A stretch of DNA of 61,381 nt from Bacillota bacterium. Lineage in GTDB: Bacteria > Bacillota > Clostridia > Acetivibrionales > DSM-1351. Location: contig JAEXFI010000038.1 in assembly GCA_023400235.1 (NCBI GenBank), positions 1-61,381 of the forward strand, in the 5' to 3' direction. Positions 43,149 through 52,130 of the stretch are shown here, piece by piece. Position numbers and translations under genes: made by a program. Positions within the stretch are counted from its first letter, which is position 1; every line of letters starts with the position of its first letter. The notes under the pieces were generated by a model. The model was given only the letters and a program-made list of their open reading frames with translations. It had not been told where the DNA came from and made no database searches.

Positions 43149-43675
43149 TGTATAGTTCCATTCTATTAGAAGCTAAAAAGCTACAAGTGGAACTTGATAA
43201 TTGCGCGGGGATTCTGCCAAAGCTAGAAATACAATTGCAGGTTCCCGAGGTTACTGTTGATACGTTTGATCAACTTATCACAGACAAAACACTTCGTAAG
43301 ACAGTAGAAAAATTATATCGGGATGGACATCATGCTCGTTCAGTTGAAGAGGCCTATAAGTTCATTGATAATCTGGTCAAAAAAACTGCAAAGCTGAGTG
43401 ATACGAACCTTTCGGGCTCTAAGTTAATGACTACTGTTTTTAACGGCAATACACCAGTATTAAAAATCAATGCAGGCGAAAACGCATCTGAACACGACGA
43501 ACAGATTGGATATATGCAAATCTTTTCTGGTTGTATGACTGGGGTAAGAAATCCTCGTGCGCACGAATGCGATTGGGAAGATAGTGAACATCACGCTTTG
43601 CAACTTCTTATTTGGGCAAACCACTTGGTTGAACGAATACGTTTATCTGAAAGAGTGCCGGATGTTTCTCGATAA
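43148..43675 (+). CDS. TIGR02391-family protein
   Basis: 175 residues. The C-terminal two thirds match the Ymh/TIGR02391 pattern: a helical segment, YKFIDNLVKKTA, SGSKLMTTVF and RNPRAHECDWEDSEHHALQLL, where the RNPxAH motif is characteristic (HEPN-like in my reading, hence possible RNase activity). Such genes are frequent beside restriction and abortive-infection genes. Translationally coupled to the DUF5343-like gene. Confidence 0.78.
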   Translation: MYSSILLEAKKLQVELDNCAGILPKLEIQLQVPEVTVDTFDQLITDKTLRKTVEKLYRDGHHARSVEEAYKFIDNLVKKTAKLSDTNLSGSKLMTTVFNGNTPVLKINAGENASEHDEQIGYMQIFSGCMTGVRNPRAHECDWEDSEHHALQLLIWANHLVERIRLSERVPDVSR

Positions 43676-44170
43676 AGCAAGAATAATTGCAAATACTACT
43701 TGCTTACCGCCTGCACACCATTAATACTGTATTTTTTTAAGTCCTATAATTCAACTCCGACCAAATAAAAACTGGCATTTTGTTATTTTATAGCGCGTGG
43801 GCTCATTTCGTGGCATATATTTTTTTAAACTATACAAAATTGGCAATCTTTTTGACATAAAACAGCTCCGATGGCCCCGTTCAAGAAAGGCTTTAAACAT
43901 ATAAGACAAAATTCTAAGGAAAAGTCCTTTAGGACTTTATTACTACTAGTTGTAAGTCCTCTTTTTTCTTACTAACAATATTTTACCATTCGTTCTGCAT
44001 TAATGTAACCCTATCCATCTAGTCCTTATTTTTACATTAGCTATACATATCTAATTTGACACAATACATTAAAATAATTAATTATATTGCAAATAAAATC
44101 TCCGAGGTGATATTATATATTTATAATAAATGGTAAATTATCCAAATATGTGTTTATAAGGAGTTATGCT
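43676..44170. other. Gene-free AT-rich gap
   Basis: No convincing gene. An AAAGTCC-TTTA-GGACTTT hairpin lies near 43922-43939, and scattered T-runs follow. Probably the end of the DUF5343/TIGR02391 unit and the promoter of the next gene. Confidence 0.5.
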
Positions 44171-45247
44171 ATGGATTTCATTGATCAAGTCAAACAATTT
44201 TCAACAAGAGTTCAAAAAATAAAAGACCAGATTACTACAGAAGAAGCAACAAAGATGTCACTTATCGTTCCCTTTTTTCAAATGCTAGGTTACGATGTAT
44301 TTAATCCGGATGAATTCATGCCTGAATTTACGGCTGACGTTGGTATTAAGAAAGGGGAGAAGGTAGACTATGCAGTAATGAAAGAAGGCAGACCTGTTAT
44401 ATTGATTGAATGCAAATGGTGTGGTTCTCCTTTGGACAAGCACGGCTCTCAATTATTCCGTTATTTTGGAACAACTACTGCTAAATTCGGTATTCTTACA
44501 AATGGTATAGTATATAACTTTTATACGGATTTGGATGAATCAAATAAAATGGATCTGACTCCTTTTCTTGAGCTTGATATCTTGAATATCAGGCCGAATG
44601 TGGTTTCTGAACTTAAGAAGTTTAGTCGTGATTCATTTGATGTAGATAACATATTCAGTACCGCATCCGAATTAAAATACTCAAAAGCCATAAAATTGTT
44701 GTTTTCAAATGAATTGAAAGAACCTTCCGATGACTTTGTAAAATACATACTCTCTGAAATATATACTGGCGTAAAAACACAAAATGTCATTGATAAATAC
44801 AGGCCTATTATACGTAAATCAATAAATGACTACATAAGCGAAATGATGAATGATAAAATTTCTTCTGCGTTAAAAGCAGACTCTGAGGTGGCTGCAGTTT
44901 CAGAACCTGCATTGATTGCTTCAGAACCACAGGATGTGGATGAAATTTCAAAGATTCATACTAGCGATGAAGAAATCGAAAGTTTTTACATTGTCAAAAG
45001 TCTGCTTATTGGTACTGTAAAGGCTGAAGATGTTACATATAAAGACAATGAAAGGTATTTTGCTTTACTATACAAGGGAAATATAAGAAAGCCTATTTGT
45101 CGCATTATTCTTGATACAAAAAAGAAACAGATATTAATACCTGACGAAAATAAAGATTTTACCAGATATTATATTGAATCCCTGGATGATATATATTTGT
45201 ATAAAGACGAATTAACAAAAGTAGTTTTGAAATACAACGAGATTTAA
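44171..45247 (+). CDS. Type I restriction HsdR-N/PD-(D/E)XK-like protein
   Basis: 358 residues. Residues about 20-135 match the N-terminal nuclease domain of HsdR and related stand-alone proteins: GYDVFNP..., GEKVDYAVM with the catalytic Asp, and VILIECKW with the Glu-x-Lys, then TNGIVYNFYTD. There is no helicase domain, so it is a solo nuclease-type protein with a C-terminal domain (ESFYIVKSLLIG through ICRIILDTKKKQI) found in such solo proteins. The ATG at 44171 has AAGGAG at 7 nt. Probably part of a defence cluster. Confidence 0.8.
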   Translation: MDFIDQVKQFSTRVQKIKDQITTEEATKMSLIVPFFQMLGYDVFNPDEFMPEFTADVGIKKGEKVDYAVMKEGRPVILIECKWCGSPLDKHGSQLFRYFGTTTAKFGILTNGIVYNFYTDLDESNKMDLTPFLELDILNIRPNVVSELKKFSRDSFDVDNIFSTASELKYSKAIKLLFSNELKEPSDDFVKYILSEIYTGVKTQNVIDKYRPIIRKSINDYISEMMNDKISSALKADSEVAAVSEPALIASEPQDVDEISKIHTSDEEIESFYIVKSLLIGTVKAEDVTYKDNERYFALLYKGNIRKPICRIILDTKKKQILIPDENKDFTRYYIESLDDIYLYKDELTKVVLKYNEI

Positions 45248-45255
45248 ATCTACTT

Positions 45256-45288
45256 AAGGTGATTTCCAGATAGATAGGAAATCACCTT
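45256..45288 (+). terminator. Stem-loop after the nuclease-like gene
   Basis: AAGGTGATTTCC (45256-45267) and GGAAATCACCTT (45277-45288) are perfect 12-bp arms, 9 nt after the stop codon. T-tract is poor. Confidence 0.75.
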
Positions 45289-45488
45289 CTGCTTATGAGG
45301 TAATATAAAATAAACTGTTATTCCCTTCTGATTTCCACCTTCTGTTTAACATTATGCAGGTTAGGCCTCCAGAGCAGCATCCCACCCCCACCACAACAAT
45401 AAATCTCTCCACCCAAATCTTTACAGGTTTAATTCCTCTTCCTATTATGCTATACTCAATATGCATATTTATATATGAGAGGTATGAG

Positions 45489-45860
45489 ATGAACCTGAAG
45501 AATCCAGCCCGGCTTACTTTTTTTATAATAGCAGCCCTTATGCTTTTGCAACTCATGCCGGTCAATATTGACTATGCAGCTGAGTCTCAGCATCATGCTC
45601 AAAATTCCCAGGTGCTCATATCAGCAAATTTTGTTCATAACGACGTATTTATTATTCACAACGAAAGTCAGAAAACACAGCTTCACAAAGTACAGCTAAA
45701 TAATGCCTTTTTATATATTCCGCAGGTAACAAGCCGGAAGCTGTCTCAACCGGGTCAGCCTGCCTGCGAAATACCTTTTGACCATAGAAAACTCATACAG
45801 CAAGCTATAACTCCGCATTTTAACGGTAGCAAATTTAAAGAGAGCCTTTCTGTTATATAA
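45489..45860 (+). CDS. Small secreted protein of unknown function
   Basis: 123 residues. A clear signal peptide (basic start, LTFFIIAALMLLQLMPV, likely cleavage near YAAES), then a His/Gln/Asn-rich mature part with no recognised motif. ATG at 45489 behind GAGAGG-type sequence; an upstream frame to 45354 is not supported. The next short gene is 25 nt downstream, so they probably form a pair. Confidence 0.6.
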   Translation: MNLKNPARLTFFIIAALMLLQLMPVNIDYAAESQHHAQNSQVLISANFVHNDVFIIHNESQKTQLHKVQLNNAFLYIPQVTSRKLSQPGQPACEIPFDHRKLIQQAITPHFNGSKFKESLSVI

Positions 45861-45885
45861 AATTTATATAACGGAGGTGATATTC

Positions 45886-46017
45886 ATGGATGGTACGCTT
45901 ATCGCTGTTATAGTGATTATGGCAATTATATGCATCGGCGGGCCCATTGTGGGACACTATGCATCCGTTGCCAGCGAAAAGCATGAAAGAGAAAAGTCCG
46001 ACAATGCTCAAAAATGA
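45886..46017 (+). CDS. 43-residue single-span membrane peptide
   Basis: ATG at 45886 with ACGGAGGTGA 5-7 nt upstream. The sequence is one hydrophobic helix (TLIAVIVIMAIICIGGPIVG) followed by a charged tail (SEKHEREKSD). Too short for standard callers, but the ribosome site and the strong terminator after it support it. Function unknown. Confidence 0.65.
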   Translation: MDGTLIAVIVIMAIICIGGPIVGHYASVASEKHEREKSDNAQK

Positions 46018-46093
46018 CAATAATTATCTAATGTAAATATTAAGATTAAAATAAGAAGATTCAAATAAGAAGAGCAAAATAATAAGAGGTAAA

Positions 46094-46145
46094 AATAAAG
46101 AATACAGGTATCTGGAGCACTTGTCCAATACCTGTATTCTTTATT
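46094..46145. terminator. Bidirectional terminator
   Basis: Perfect 18-bp arms (46094-46111 with 46128-46145), starting AATAAAGAATACAGG, with T-rich sequence on both sides. It separates the small secreted/membrane genes from araD. Confidence 0.92.
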
Positions 46146-46180
46146 TGTTTTGCTTGCCTTCTATCAAACTACATCTTAAA

Positions 46181-46870
46181 CTACTTTTGCCCGTAATAGG
46201 CATTTGCACCATGCTTTCGCAAAAAATGCTTATCCAGCAGCACCTGGGGCATAGCCTTCATAGCCGGGTTCAAAGCCCTGCCCTGGATAGCCATCATGGC
46301 TACTTCCTCCAGCACAACTGAGTTGTGAACCGAGTCGGCAGCATCCTTCCCCCAGGTAAACGGCGCATGGCTCTTTACAAGCACTGCGGGTACATAGTCA
46401 GGCTTCAGGTCCCTAAAGGCTTCTATTATCACTGCTCCGGTATTTGCCTCATAGGCAGACTCAATTTCAGCTTTTGTCATCTCACGGGTACAGGGAATCT
46501 CACCATAAAAATAGTCTGCGTGGGTGGTCCCGTAGGCCGGTATACCCATTCCTGCCTGGGCAAAGGCAGTGGCCCACCTGGAGTGTGTATGGCACACTCC
46601 CCCTATACTGGGGAAGGCCTTGTATAAGGCCACATGCGTGGGAGCATCGGAGGAGGGCTTCAAATTCCCCTCCACCACCTGGCCCTCAAGGTTTATCAAC
46701 ACAATGTCTTCAGCTGTCATGGCATCATATTCCACCCCGCTGGGTTTGATCGCCACAAGCCCGCTCTCCCTGTCTATTCCGCTTACATTTCCCCAGGTGT
46801 ATGTCACAAGTCCACGCCGTGGCAGCTCGAGATTCGCTTTTAAAACTTCCAGCTTAAGTTGTTCCAGCAT
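46181..46870 (-). CDS. araD: L-ribulose-5-phosphate 4-epimerase
   Basis: 229 residues, colinear with E. coli AraD. Converts L-ribulose-5-phosphate to D-xylulose-5-phosphate, with a zinc site from HTHSRWA and THADYFYG. LVTYTWGNVSGIDRE and the C-terminal LLDKHFLRKHGANAYYGQ are diagnostic for AraD against fuculose aldolase. RBS GAGGT 9-10 nt before the ATG. Last gene of the ara operon. Confidence 0.96.
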   Translation of the reverse strand: MLEQLKLEVLKANLELPRRGLVTYTWGNVSGIDRESGLVAIKPSGVEYDAMTAEDIVLINLEGQVVEGNLKPSSDAPTHVALYKAFPSIGGVCHTHSRWATAFAQAGMGIPAYGTTHADYFYGEIPCTREMTKAEIESAYEANTGAVIIEAFRDLKPDYVPAVLVKSHAPFTWGKDAADSVHNSVVLEEVAMMAIQGRALNPAMKAMPQVLLDKHFLRKHGANAYYGQK

Positions 46871-46894
46871 AATTGTTTACCTCACAAATCAGTT

Positions 46895-48502
46895 CTATTT
46901 CAAATTTTCTATTGCCGCTCTTTCTATTTCCAGTCCCTGGGTATACCGCTGCATAAATTGGTTAAAGCCCGCAACGTCAGCTGGATCAGGCTTCATACAA
47001 TCACTGCTGGTACCGGCAAAAACCCTGTTCTTCAGGAAAGCCTCAAGAGGCTCATTTTCTTCCTTGTTAATCATATATGCTGCCAGCAGTGCGATCCCCC
47101 ATGCGCCGCCTTCACCTGCGCTCTCCATAACTGAAACAGGAACATTGACAGCGGCAGCCATGACCTTCTGTCCCACTTCCTTTGCCTTGAAAAAGCCGCC
47201 ATGTCCCATTATTTCGTCAATTTTGACGTTTTCCTTTTCCAATAGGATATTCAGCCCGGTTTTCAAGGCTCCCAGCGAGGTAAATAAATTCACCCGCATG
47301 AAGTTAGCCAGGTTAAATTTGCTGTTTGAGGCTCTCACAAACATTGGACGCCCCTCTTCAAAGTGGGTAATGTGCTCCCCTGAGATATAACCATAGGCCA
47401 GCAAACCTCCGCAGTCCGGGTCTCCCGAAAGCGCAGCGCCCAGCAGGGTGTCATACAGCCTTGGCTTATCCACCTCAAGTCCCAGCAGCTTCACAGCTTC
47501 GGTAAACAGGCCCATCCAGGCGTCATAGTCCGAGGTGCAGTTATTTGAGTGAGCCATGGCCACCAGCTTGCCATCGGGTGTTGTAACCAGGTCTATTTCA
47601 GAATAAGCTCTGGAGAGCTCCTTCTCCAGGACCACCATTGCAAAAACAGAGGTTCCGGCAGATACATTACCTGTTCGTGCAGCAACGCTGTTGGTAGCCA
47701 CCATACCCGTACCGGCATCGCCTTCGGGCGGACAGAGCGGAATTCCAGGCTGAAGCTTTCCGGAAGCATCCAAAAGCCTGGCCCCTTCCGCCGTCAGTTC
47801 TCCTGCCTTGGTTCCGGCTACAAGTACTTTAGGAAGAATATTTTCAAGTTTCCAGGATATATTTTTATCACCGTTTAGCTCGTTAAACTTTTTAATCATA
47901 TTCTCATTGAAATCTTTAGTACCTGTATCAATCGGAAAAACACCCGAGGCTTCTCCAACACCAATTACCTTTTGTCCGGTCAGCTTCCAATGAATATAAC
48001 CGGCCAGAGTTGTCAAAAAATCAATCCGTTCAATATGCTCTTCCCCGTTCAGTATTGCCTGATGAAGGTGTGCTATGCTCCACCTTTGAGGAATTGGATA
48101 GTCAAACAGCCCGGTTAAGGCTTCGGAGGCCTGACCGGTAATGGTATTGCGCCAGGTGCGAAATGGAGTCAGAAGCTCACCGTTCTTGTCAAAAACCATA
48201 TAGCCGTGCATCATACCGCTTATCCCGATTGCACCGGTTGTCTGAATATCCAGTCCATATTCACTTTTTACCTTTTGGGCCATTTTGCTGTAGCTGCTCT
48301 GAACGCCCTTCCAGATATCCTCCAGGCTATAGGTCCATATGTTGTTTATATAACTGTTTTCCCAGTCGTGGCTGCCGGTTGCTATTGCAATATTGTCTCC
48401 GCCCATAAGAACCGTTTTGATTCTTGTTGACCCCAGCTCTATACCTACTGTTGTCTGTCCATTGCTAATGGCACTTCTGGCATTATTGTATTCGAGACTC
48501 AT
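46895..48502 (-). CDS. araB: Ribulokinase, FGGY family
   Basis: 535 residues. FGGY kinase fold: GIELGSTRIKTVLM at the N-terminus, GISGMMHGYMVFD, CPPEGDAGTGMVATNSVAARTGNVSAGTS-type ATP-site region, and GHGGFFKAKEVGQ near the end. It is the less common AraB variety rather than the E. coli type; context with araD and AraR assigns L-ribulose as substrate. RBS GGGAG 8 nt before the ATG. 24 nt separate it from araD. Confidence 0.9.
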   Translation of the reverse strand: MSLEYNNARSAISNGQTTVGIELGSTRIKTVLMGGDNIAIATGSHDWENSYINNIWTYSLEDIWKGVQSSYSKMAQKVKSEYGLDIQTTGAIGISGMMHGYMVFDKNGELLTPFRTWRNTITGQASEALTGLFDYPIPQRWSIAHLHQAILNGEEHIERIDFLTTLAGYIHWKLTGQKVIGVGEASGVFPIDTGTKDFNENMIKKFNELNGDKNISWKLENILPKVLVAGTKAGELTAEGARLLDASGKLQPGIPLCPPEGDAGTGMVATNSVAARTGNVSAGTSVFAMVVLEKELSRAYSEIDLVTTPDGKLVAMAHSNNCTSDYDAWMGLFTEAVKLLGLEVDKPRLYDTLLGAALSGDPDCGGLLAYGYISGEHITHFEEGRPMFVRASNSKFNLANFMRVNLFTSLGALKTGLNILLEKENVKIDEIMGHGGFFKAKEVGQKVMAAAVNVPVSVMESAGEGGAWGIALLAAYMINKEENEPLEAFLKNRVFAGTSSDCMKPDPADVAGFNQFMQRYTQGLEIERAAIENLK

Positions 48503-48554
48503 TACTCTTCTCCCTCTGAGGCTTTGCCCTCCACAAATATTATGTTGTTAAACA

Positions 48555-48580
48555 GCCCGCCCTTAAGTATCAGAGCGGGC
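48555..48580 (-). terminator. Intercistronic stem between the isomerase gene and araB
   Basis: GCCCGC and GCGGGC arms around a 14-nt AT-rich loop, with no T-tract. It could lower expression of the distal genes or protect the upstream mRNA end. Confidence 0.5.
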
Positions 48581-48610
48581 CTTTGCAAAATTGTCAAAAC
48601 CGTAATTGAA

Positions 48611-50092
48611 TTATTTAAAAGGATTTTCATCCTTGTACAGCATGGCTGCAGGCTGATTGAAGGCTACATCCTCCACGCCCAGGAGCTTCATGGTTGCGAA
48701 CAATACCTTGCCCACGTGCTGGAAGGCAACTCCTCCATGGTGAGGATATCTCTTGGCTATGAGAACGTGCCTGTAGAACCTTGCCATTTCCTTGATTGCA
48801 AATATTCCTATTCCTCCGAAGGATTTAGGATCAACGTCAATGATTTCTCCCTCTGCAACATAACTCTTCAATTGACTGTCGGCAGTACTCTGAAGTCTGA
48901 AGAAGGTTATTTCTCCAGGTCTTATTGCTCCCTCCAGGGTTCCTCTTGATATATCAGGCTCCTTGTCGGGCTCCAGCAGTCTTCTCATGATAAGCTGGTA
49001 TTTCATTGAGTAGCTCTTCATCTGACAGGCAGGAGTGTTTCCGCAGTGGAAGCCCATGAACAGGTCGGTGAGGGAATAGCCTTCAAATTCCTTCCTGTTG
49101 TTGTCATACATATCCTTTGGCACTGAATTGTTAATATCTAAAAGTGTGGCAGGCATCTGAGTGGCGCAGGTGATTATGTATTCACTCAACGCACCGTAAA
49201 TGTCTGTTTCACAAGCCACAGGTATACCCATGGAAGCAAGTCTGGAATTTACATAGCAGGGAACAAAGCCAAACTGAGTCTGGAAGGCAGGCCAGCATTT
49301 ATTTGCGAATACTACGTATTCTGAGGCTCCCTTATTGGCTTCCGCCCAGTCCTTCAGTGTCAGCTCATACTGTGCCAGCTTGGGAAGTATTCCAGGATAC
49401 CCGTTTCCGCTGCCCAGCTCCTGTTCCATTTCTTTAATCAATGCCGGTATTCTGGGATCATCCTTATGGTTGTTAAAGGCTTCAAAAAGATCAAGCTCGG
49501 AGTTTTCCATAACTTCTACGCCAAGATCAAACAAGGACTTGATTGGCGCATTGCAGGCAAGAAAATCCTGAGGTCTTGGCCCGAAGGTTATTATTTTCAG
49601 CTTGGAAATACCAAGCAAAATTCTTGCTATATTCTCAAAATCCTTTATCATATCTGCTATTTCATCAGCAGTTCCAACCGGATACTCAGGTATATATGGA
49701 TTCAATTTCCTGAGCGCCAGGCTGTAGGAAGCGTTCAGCATACCGCAGTATGCGTCGCCGCGGCCATTTATGAGATTGTTCTCAGTCTCCTCTGCTGCCG
49801 CTGCAAACATCACAGGGCCGTTAAATTTCTGGGCAAGCAGAGTTTCAGGGCCCTCAGGACCAAAGTTGCCCAAATAGACAACAAGCGCATTGACCTCAGC
49901 CTGCTTCAATTCCTCCAGTGCCTTAAGAACGTCCTTTTCATTCTCAACTGCGGTAGCTGCCTGGAAAATTTCCACATTCTTCTTTGTACAGGCCCCAACC
50001 ACAGCCTTGCGCCTTTCAACGCTCAATTCAACCGGAAAACAGTCTCTGCTTACGGATACAACTCCAAGTTTAACTTTTGGAATATTAATCAT
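48611..50092 (-). CDS. araA: L-fucose/L-arabinose isomerase-family protein, probable arabinose isomerase
   Basis: 493 residues. It does not resemble the classical AraA sequence. It fits the wider fucose-isomerase-like fold: VVYLGNFGPEGPETLLAQ, the acidic metal-site candidates in ACETDIYGALSEYI, and the C-terminal RHVLIAKRYPHHGGVAFQH. Position between AraR and araB-araD makes L-arabinose to L-ribulose isomerisation the likely job, a non-orthologous replacement. RBS AGGAGG 5-6 nt before the ATG. First gene of the operon after the regulator. Confidence 0.8.
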   Translation of the reverse strand: MINIPKVKLGVVSVSRDCFPVELSVERRKAVVGACTKKNVEIFQAATAVENEKDVLKALEELKQAEVNALVVYLGNFGPEGPETLLAQKFNGPVMFAAAAEETENNLINGRGDAYCGMLNASYSLALRKLNPYIPEYPVGTADEIADMIKDFENIARILLGISKLKIITFGPRPQDFLACNAPIKSLFDLGVEVMENSELDLFEAFNNHKDDPRIPALIKEMEQELGSGNGYPGILPKLAQYELTLKDWAEANKGASEYVVFANKCWPAFQTQFGFVPCYVNSRLASMGIPVACETDIYGALSEYIITCATQMPATLLDINNSVPKDMYDNNRKEFEGYSLTDLFMGFHCGNTPACQMKSYSMKYQLIMRRLLEPDKEPDISRGTLEGAIRPGEITFFRLQSTADSQLKSYVAEGEIIDVDPKSFGGIGIFAIKEMARFYRHVLIAKRYPHHGGVAFQHVGKVLFATMKLLGVEDVAFNQPAAMLYKDENPFK

Positions 50093-50132
50093 AATTGCCT
50101 CCTCATTAAATAAATAGTTTTATTAATAAAAG

Positions 50133-50158
50133 ATATGTTCGTTTTTCTGAACACATCA
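50133..50158. promoter_or_regulatory. Inverted repeat upstream of the ara isomerase gene
   Basis: GATATGTTC (50133-50141) and GAACACATC (50150-50158) form arms with one mismatch, 41-66 nt before the start codon. Its location suits an operator in the promoter of the ara genes; it differs from the AraR-type site at 51343. Confidence 0.5.
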
Positions 50159-50230
50159 AATATGCAGCTATTTTTGCCCTTTAAATAAACGCTGTTCACA
50201 AACTCCTGCATACAAGTTGGAATAAAAAGC

Positions 50231-51322
50231 TCATTTGGCGGAGCAAGATTCACGTATGACAAGCTCAGGTTCCATGACCCTTTGAACGGGAGTTTTCAGG
50301 TAATCCTTACTCTTCAGCATTTCCAGCAGCATTTGAGCGGCAGCCTCACCCAGTCTTTCCTTTGGATGGCTGACACTTGTTATTTTTACGGGACAGCTCT
50401 GTGAAATATGGGAGTCATCAAAGCCTGTAATCGAAATATCCTCAGGGACTCTGACTCCCAGGCCACTCAGCAGCTGGAATACTTTGACTGCTATGACGTC
50501 ATTGTAGCAGGCAATGGCATCAGGCTTGAATTTACCTCCCAACATGTGCTGAATTGCGCAATATGGGTTATCTCCCTGCTCCTCAGTACCAAACCATACC
50601 ACCTGCTCCGGGTTGTAGGTAAAGCCTGCCGCACTGAGAGCCCTGGCATAGCCTCTATGCCTTTCCAGTCCTTGTATATCATCAGCTTTGAAGATTCCTG
50701 CAATATTCTTATGACCAAGCCTTATCAAGTATTCTACCGCCATAAACATGCCTTTTTCATCATCCAGCAGCACGCGTGGCTTGCCTTCAAGCTGCCGGTA
50801 ATAGCCGTGAATAAATATATATGGAATCTTATGCCTGTCCAGTGCCTCGTAATATTTCAGATTTTCAAAGTCCAGGGCACTCTTTGTAGGTTCTATAATA
50901 AGGCCCTCAATATTCTTCTGAAGCACATCCTCCAGACAAGCAGCCTCCTTGCTTATGTCATTGCCGGTATTCTTAAGTACAATGCTGTAGCCATAGCCTG
51001 CCAGCACGCTGTCAATTCCCTGAATAACCCTGGGGAAAATATACTCGGATATATAGGTGGTAACTACTCCTATGTTCCGTGATGCTTTCCTGGTTTTGCT
51101 CCTGTCAAGGCAATAGGTTCCCCTCCCATGCTCCGTATACAGAAATCCCTCATTGACAAGTATTGATATGGCTTTTCTTACGGTGTGCCTGCTCAGGGAA
51201 AACTCTTCGGTCAGCATGTTTTCAGAAGGAATCTGCTCTCCGGGCTTTATCTTTCCTAATAATATTTCTCCCTTTAAATACTCTGTAAGCCTGTAGTATT
51301 TAGACTGGCTATTATTTTGCAT
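50231..51322 (-). CDS. araR: Arabinose operon repressor, GntR/LacI chimera
   Basis: 363 residues. An N-terminal GntR winged helix (residues about 10-75: PGEQIPSENMLTEEFSLSRH, then TVRKAISILVNEGF) is fused to a LacI-type sugar-binding domain (NIGVVTTYISEYIFP, LLDDEKGMFMAVEYLIRLGH, ITGFDDSHISQ). This is the AraR architecture of Firmicutes. The ATG at 51322 has CAGGAG at 7 nt. An AraR-like palindrome lies 21 nt upstream of the start, which implies autorepression relieved by arabinose. Confidence 0.93.
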   Translation of the reverse strand: MQNNSQSKYYRLTEYLKGEILLGKIKPGEQIPSENMLTEEFSLSRHTVRKAISILVNEGFLYTEHGRGTYCLDRSKTRKASRNIGVVTTYISEYIFPRVIQGIDSVLAGYGYSIVLKNTGNDISKEAACLEDVLQKNIEGLIIEPTKSALDFENLKYYEALDRHKIPYIFIHGYYRQLEGKPRVLLDDEKGMFMAVEYLIRLGHKNIAGIFKADDIQGLERHRGYARALSAAGFTYNPEQVVWFGTEEQGDNPYCAIQHMLGGKFKPDAIACYNDVIAVKVFQLLSGLGVRVPEDISITGFDDSHISQSCPVKITSVSHPKERLGEAAAQMLLEMLKSKDYLKTPVQRVMEPELVIRESCSAK

Positions 51323-51342
51323 TTTAGTCTCCTGGAAAAGCA

Positions 51343-51358
51343 ACTTGTACGTACATCT
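51343..51358. promoter_or_regulatory. AraR operator
   Basis: ACTTGTACGTACATCT contains the palindrome TGTACGTACA (51346-51355), matching the Bacillus AraR consensus ATTTGTACGTACAAAT at most positions. It lies just upstream of the araR ribosome site. Confidence 0.8.
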
Positions 51359-51579
51359 TAATTATACTCAATTCTCCCGTAGTATGCAACCTTGCATATA
51401 TGAATTTTTTATTGAAGTTATATTTGCATAGGTAAAACCGGTCAGGCTGTCCTCCGGCACTGCAACTTCTTAACATCCTGCCCGAAAGCGTAACATCATG
51501 AGTTAATTAATCATATAATTATGTATACTACTTTTATCTGGAAGTATTACAATTTATAGCTTAGCAAGGAGTGACTCAT

Positions 51580-52065
51580 ATGGAAGAAAAGATTGATCCT
51601 GTTACCGAACTGGCAGTCAGGCTGAAGGAGGTTTCAGTAAGAAACACCGCTGAAGCCATATATGATAGAATAAACCTGTCAAAGCAGAAGAATGTTGATA
51701 AAGATACCATAAATGTCCTTGAAGAAATTATAAATACCCTGGTTACAGATAAAAATGAATTGATCCAGATAACAAAATGTTATGAGCAGGAGTTCCTCAC
51801 ACAGGACATCTCGGATCAGGATATTGAGTACATTACCCGAGAATTGCTGCCAATAGTAACAACCTTTCTCCCCATCAGCGGAGGTGATAATGAGTTTGTT
51901 TCCACAATAAAAAAAATATTTTCCGCTGAGAGCTTAAAAATCCTTAAGCTTCTGGGCTTCAATTATAAAGAAGCCATAGGCCAGCCCCTGACGAATCTGG
52001 TATCTCAGGCAATACAAAACCAAACCAGCAAGCTTACGGTAACCAAGTCGTCCTACAAGAAATAA
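51580..52065 (+). CDS. Helical protein of unknown function
   Basis: 161 residues, mostly alpha-helical and acidic, no signal or membrane segment. ATG at 51580 with AAGGAG at 8 nt; a GTG at 51571 overlaps that site. It begins EEKIDPVTELAVRLKEVSVR and ends LTVTKSSYKK. I do not recognise it. It directly precedes the first DnaA-box cluster, which may hold its terminator. Confidence 0.7.
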   Translation: MEEKIDPVTELAVRLKEVSVRNTAEAIYDRINLSKQKNVDKDTINVLEEIINTLVTDKNELIQITKCYEQEFLTQDISDQDIEYITRELLPIVTTFLPISGGDNEFVSTIKKIFSAESLKILKLLGFNYKEAIGQPLTNLVSQAIQNQTSKLTVTKSSYKK

Positions 52066-52130
52066 TACTATCTGCTTTTGTTGATAATGCTGACTTGTGC
52101 TTTCAACAGATAATCCCCATATATATAGTG

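Noticed and set aside
46569..47390. Long open frame (273 codons) on the plus strand over araD/araB
   Set aside because: It is antisense to two genes with complete family motifs, has no ribosome site and a composition typical of a shadow frame.
49466..50113. 215-codon plus-strand frame over the isomerase gene
   Set aside because: Antisense shadow of a well-supported gene; no motif and no ribosome site.
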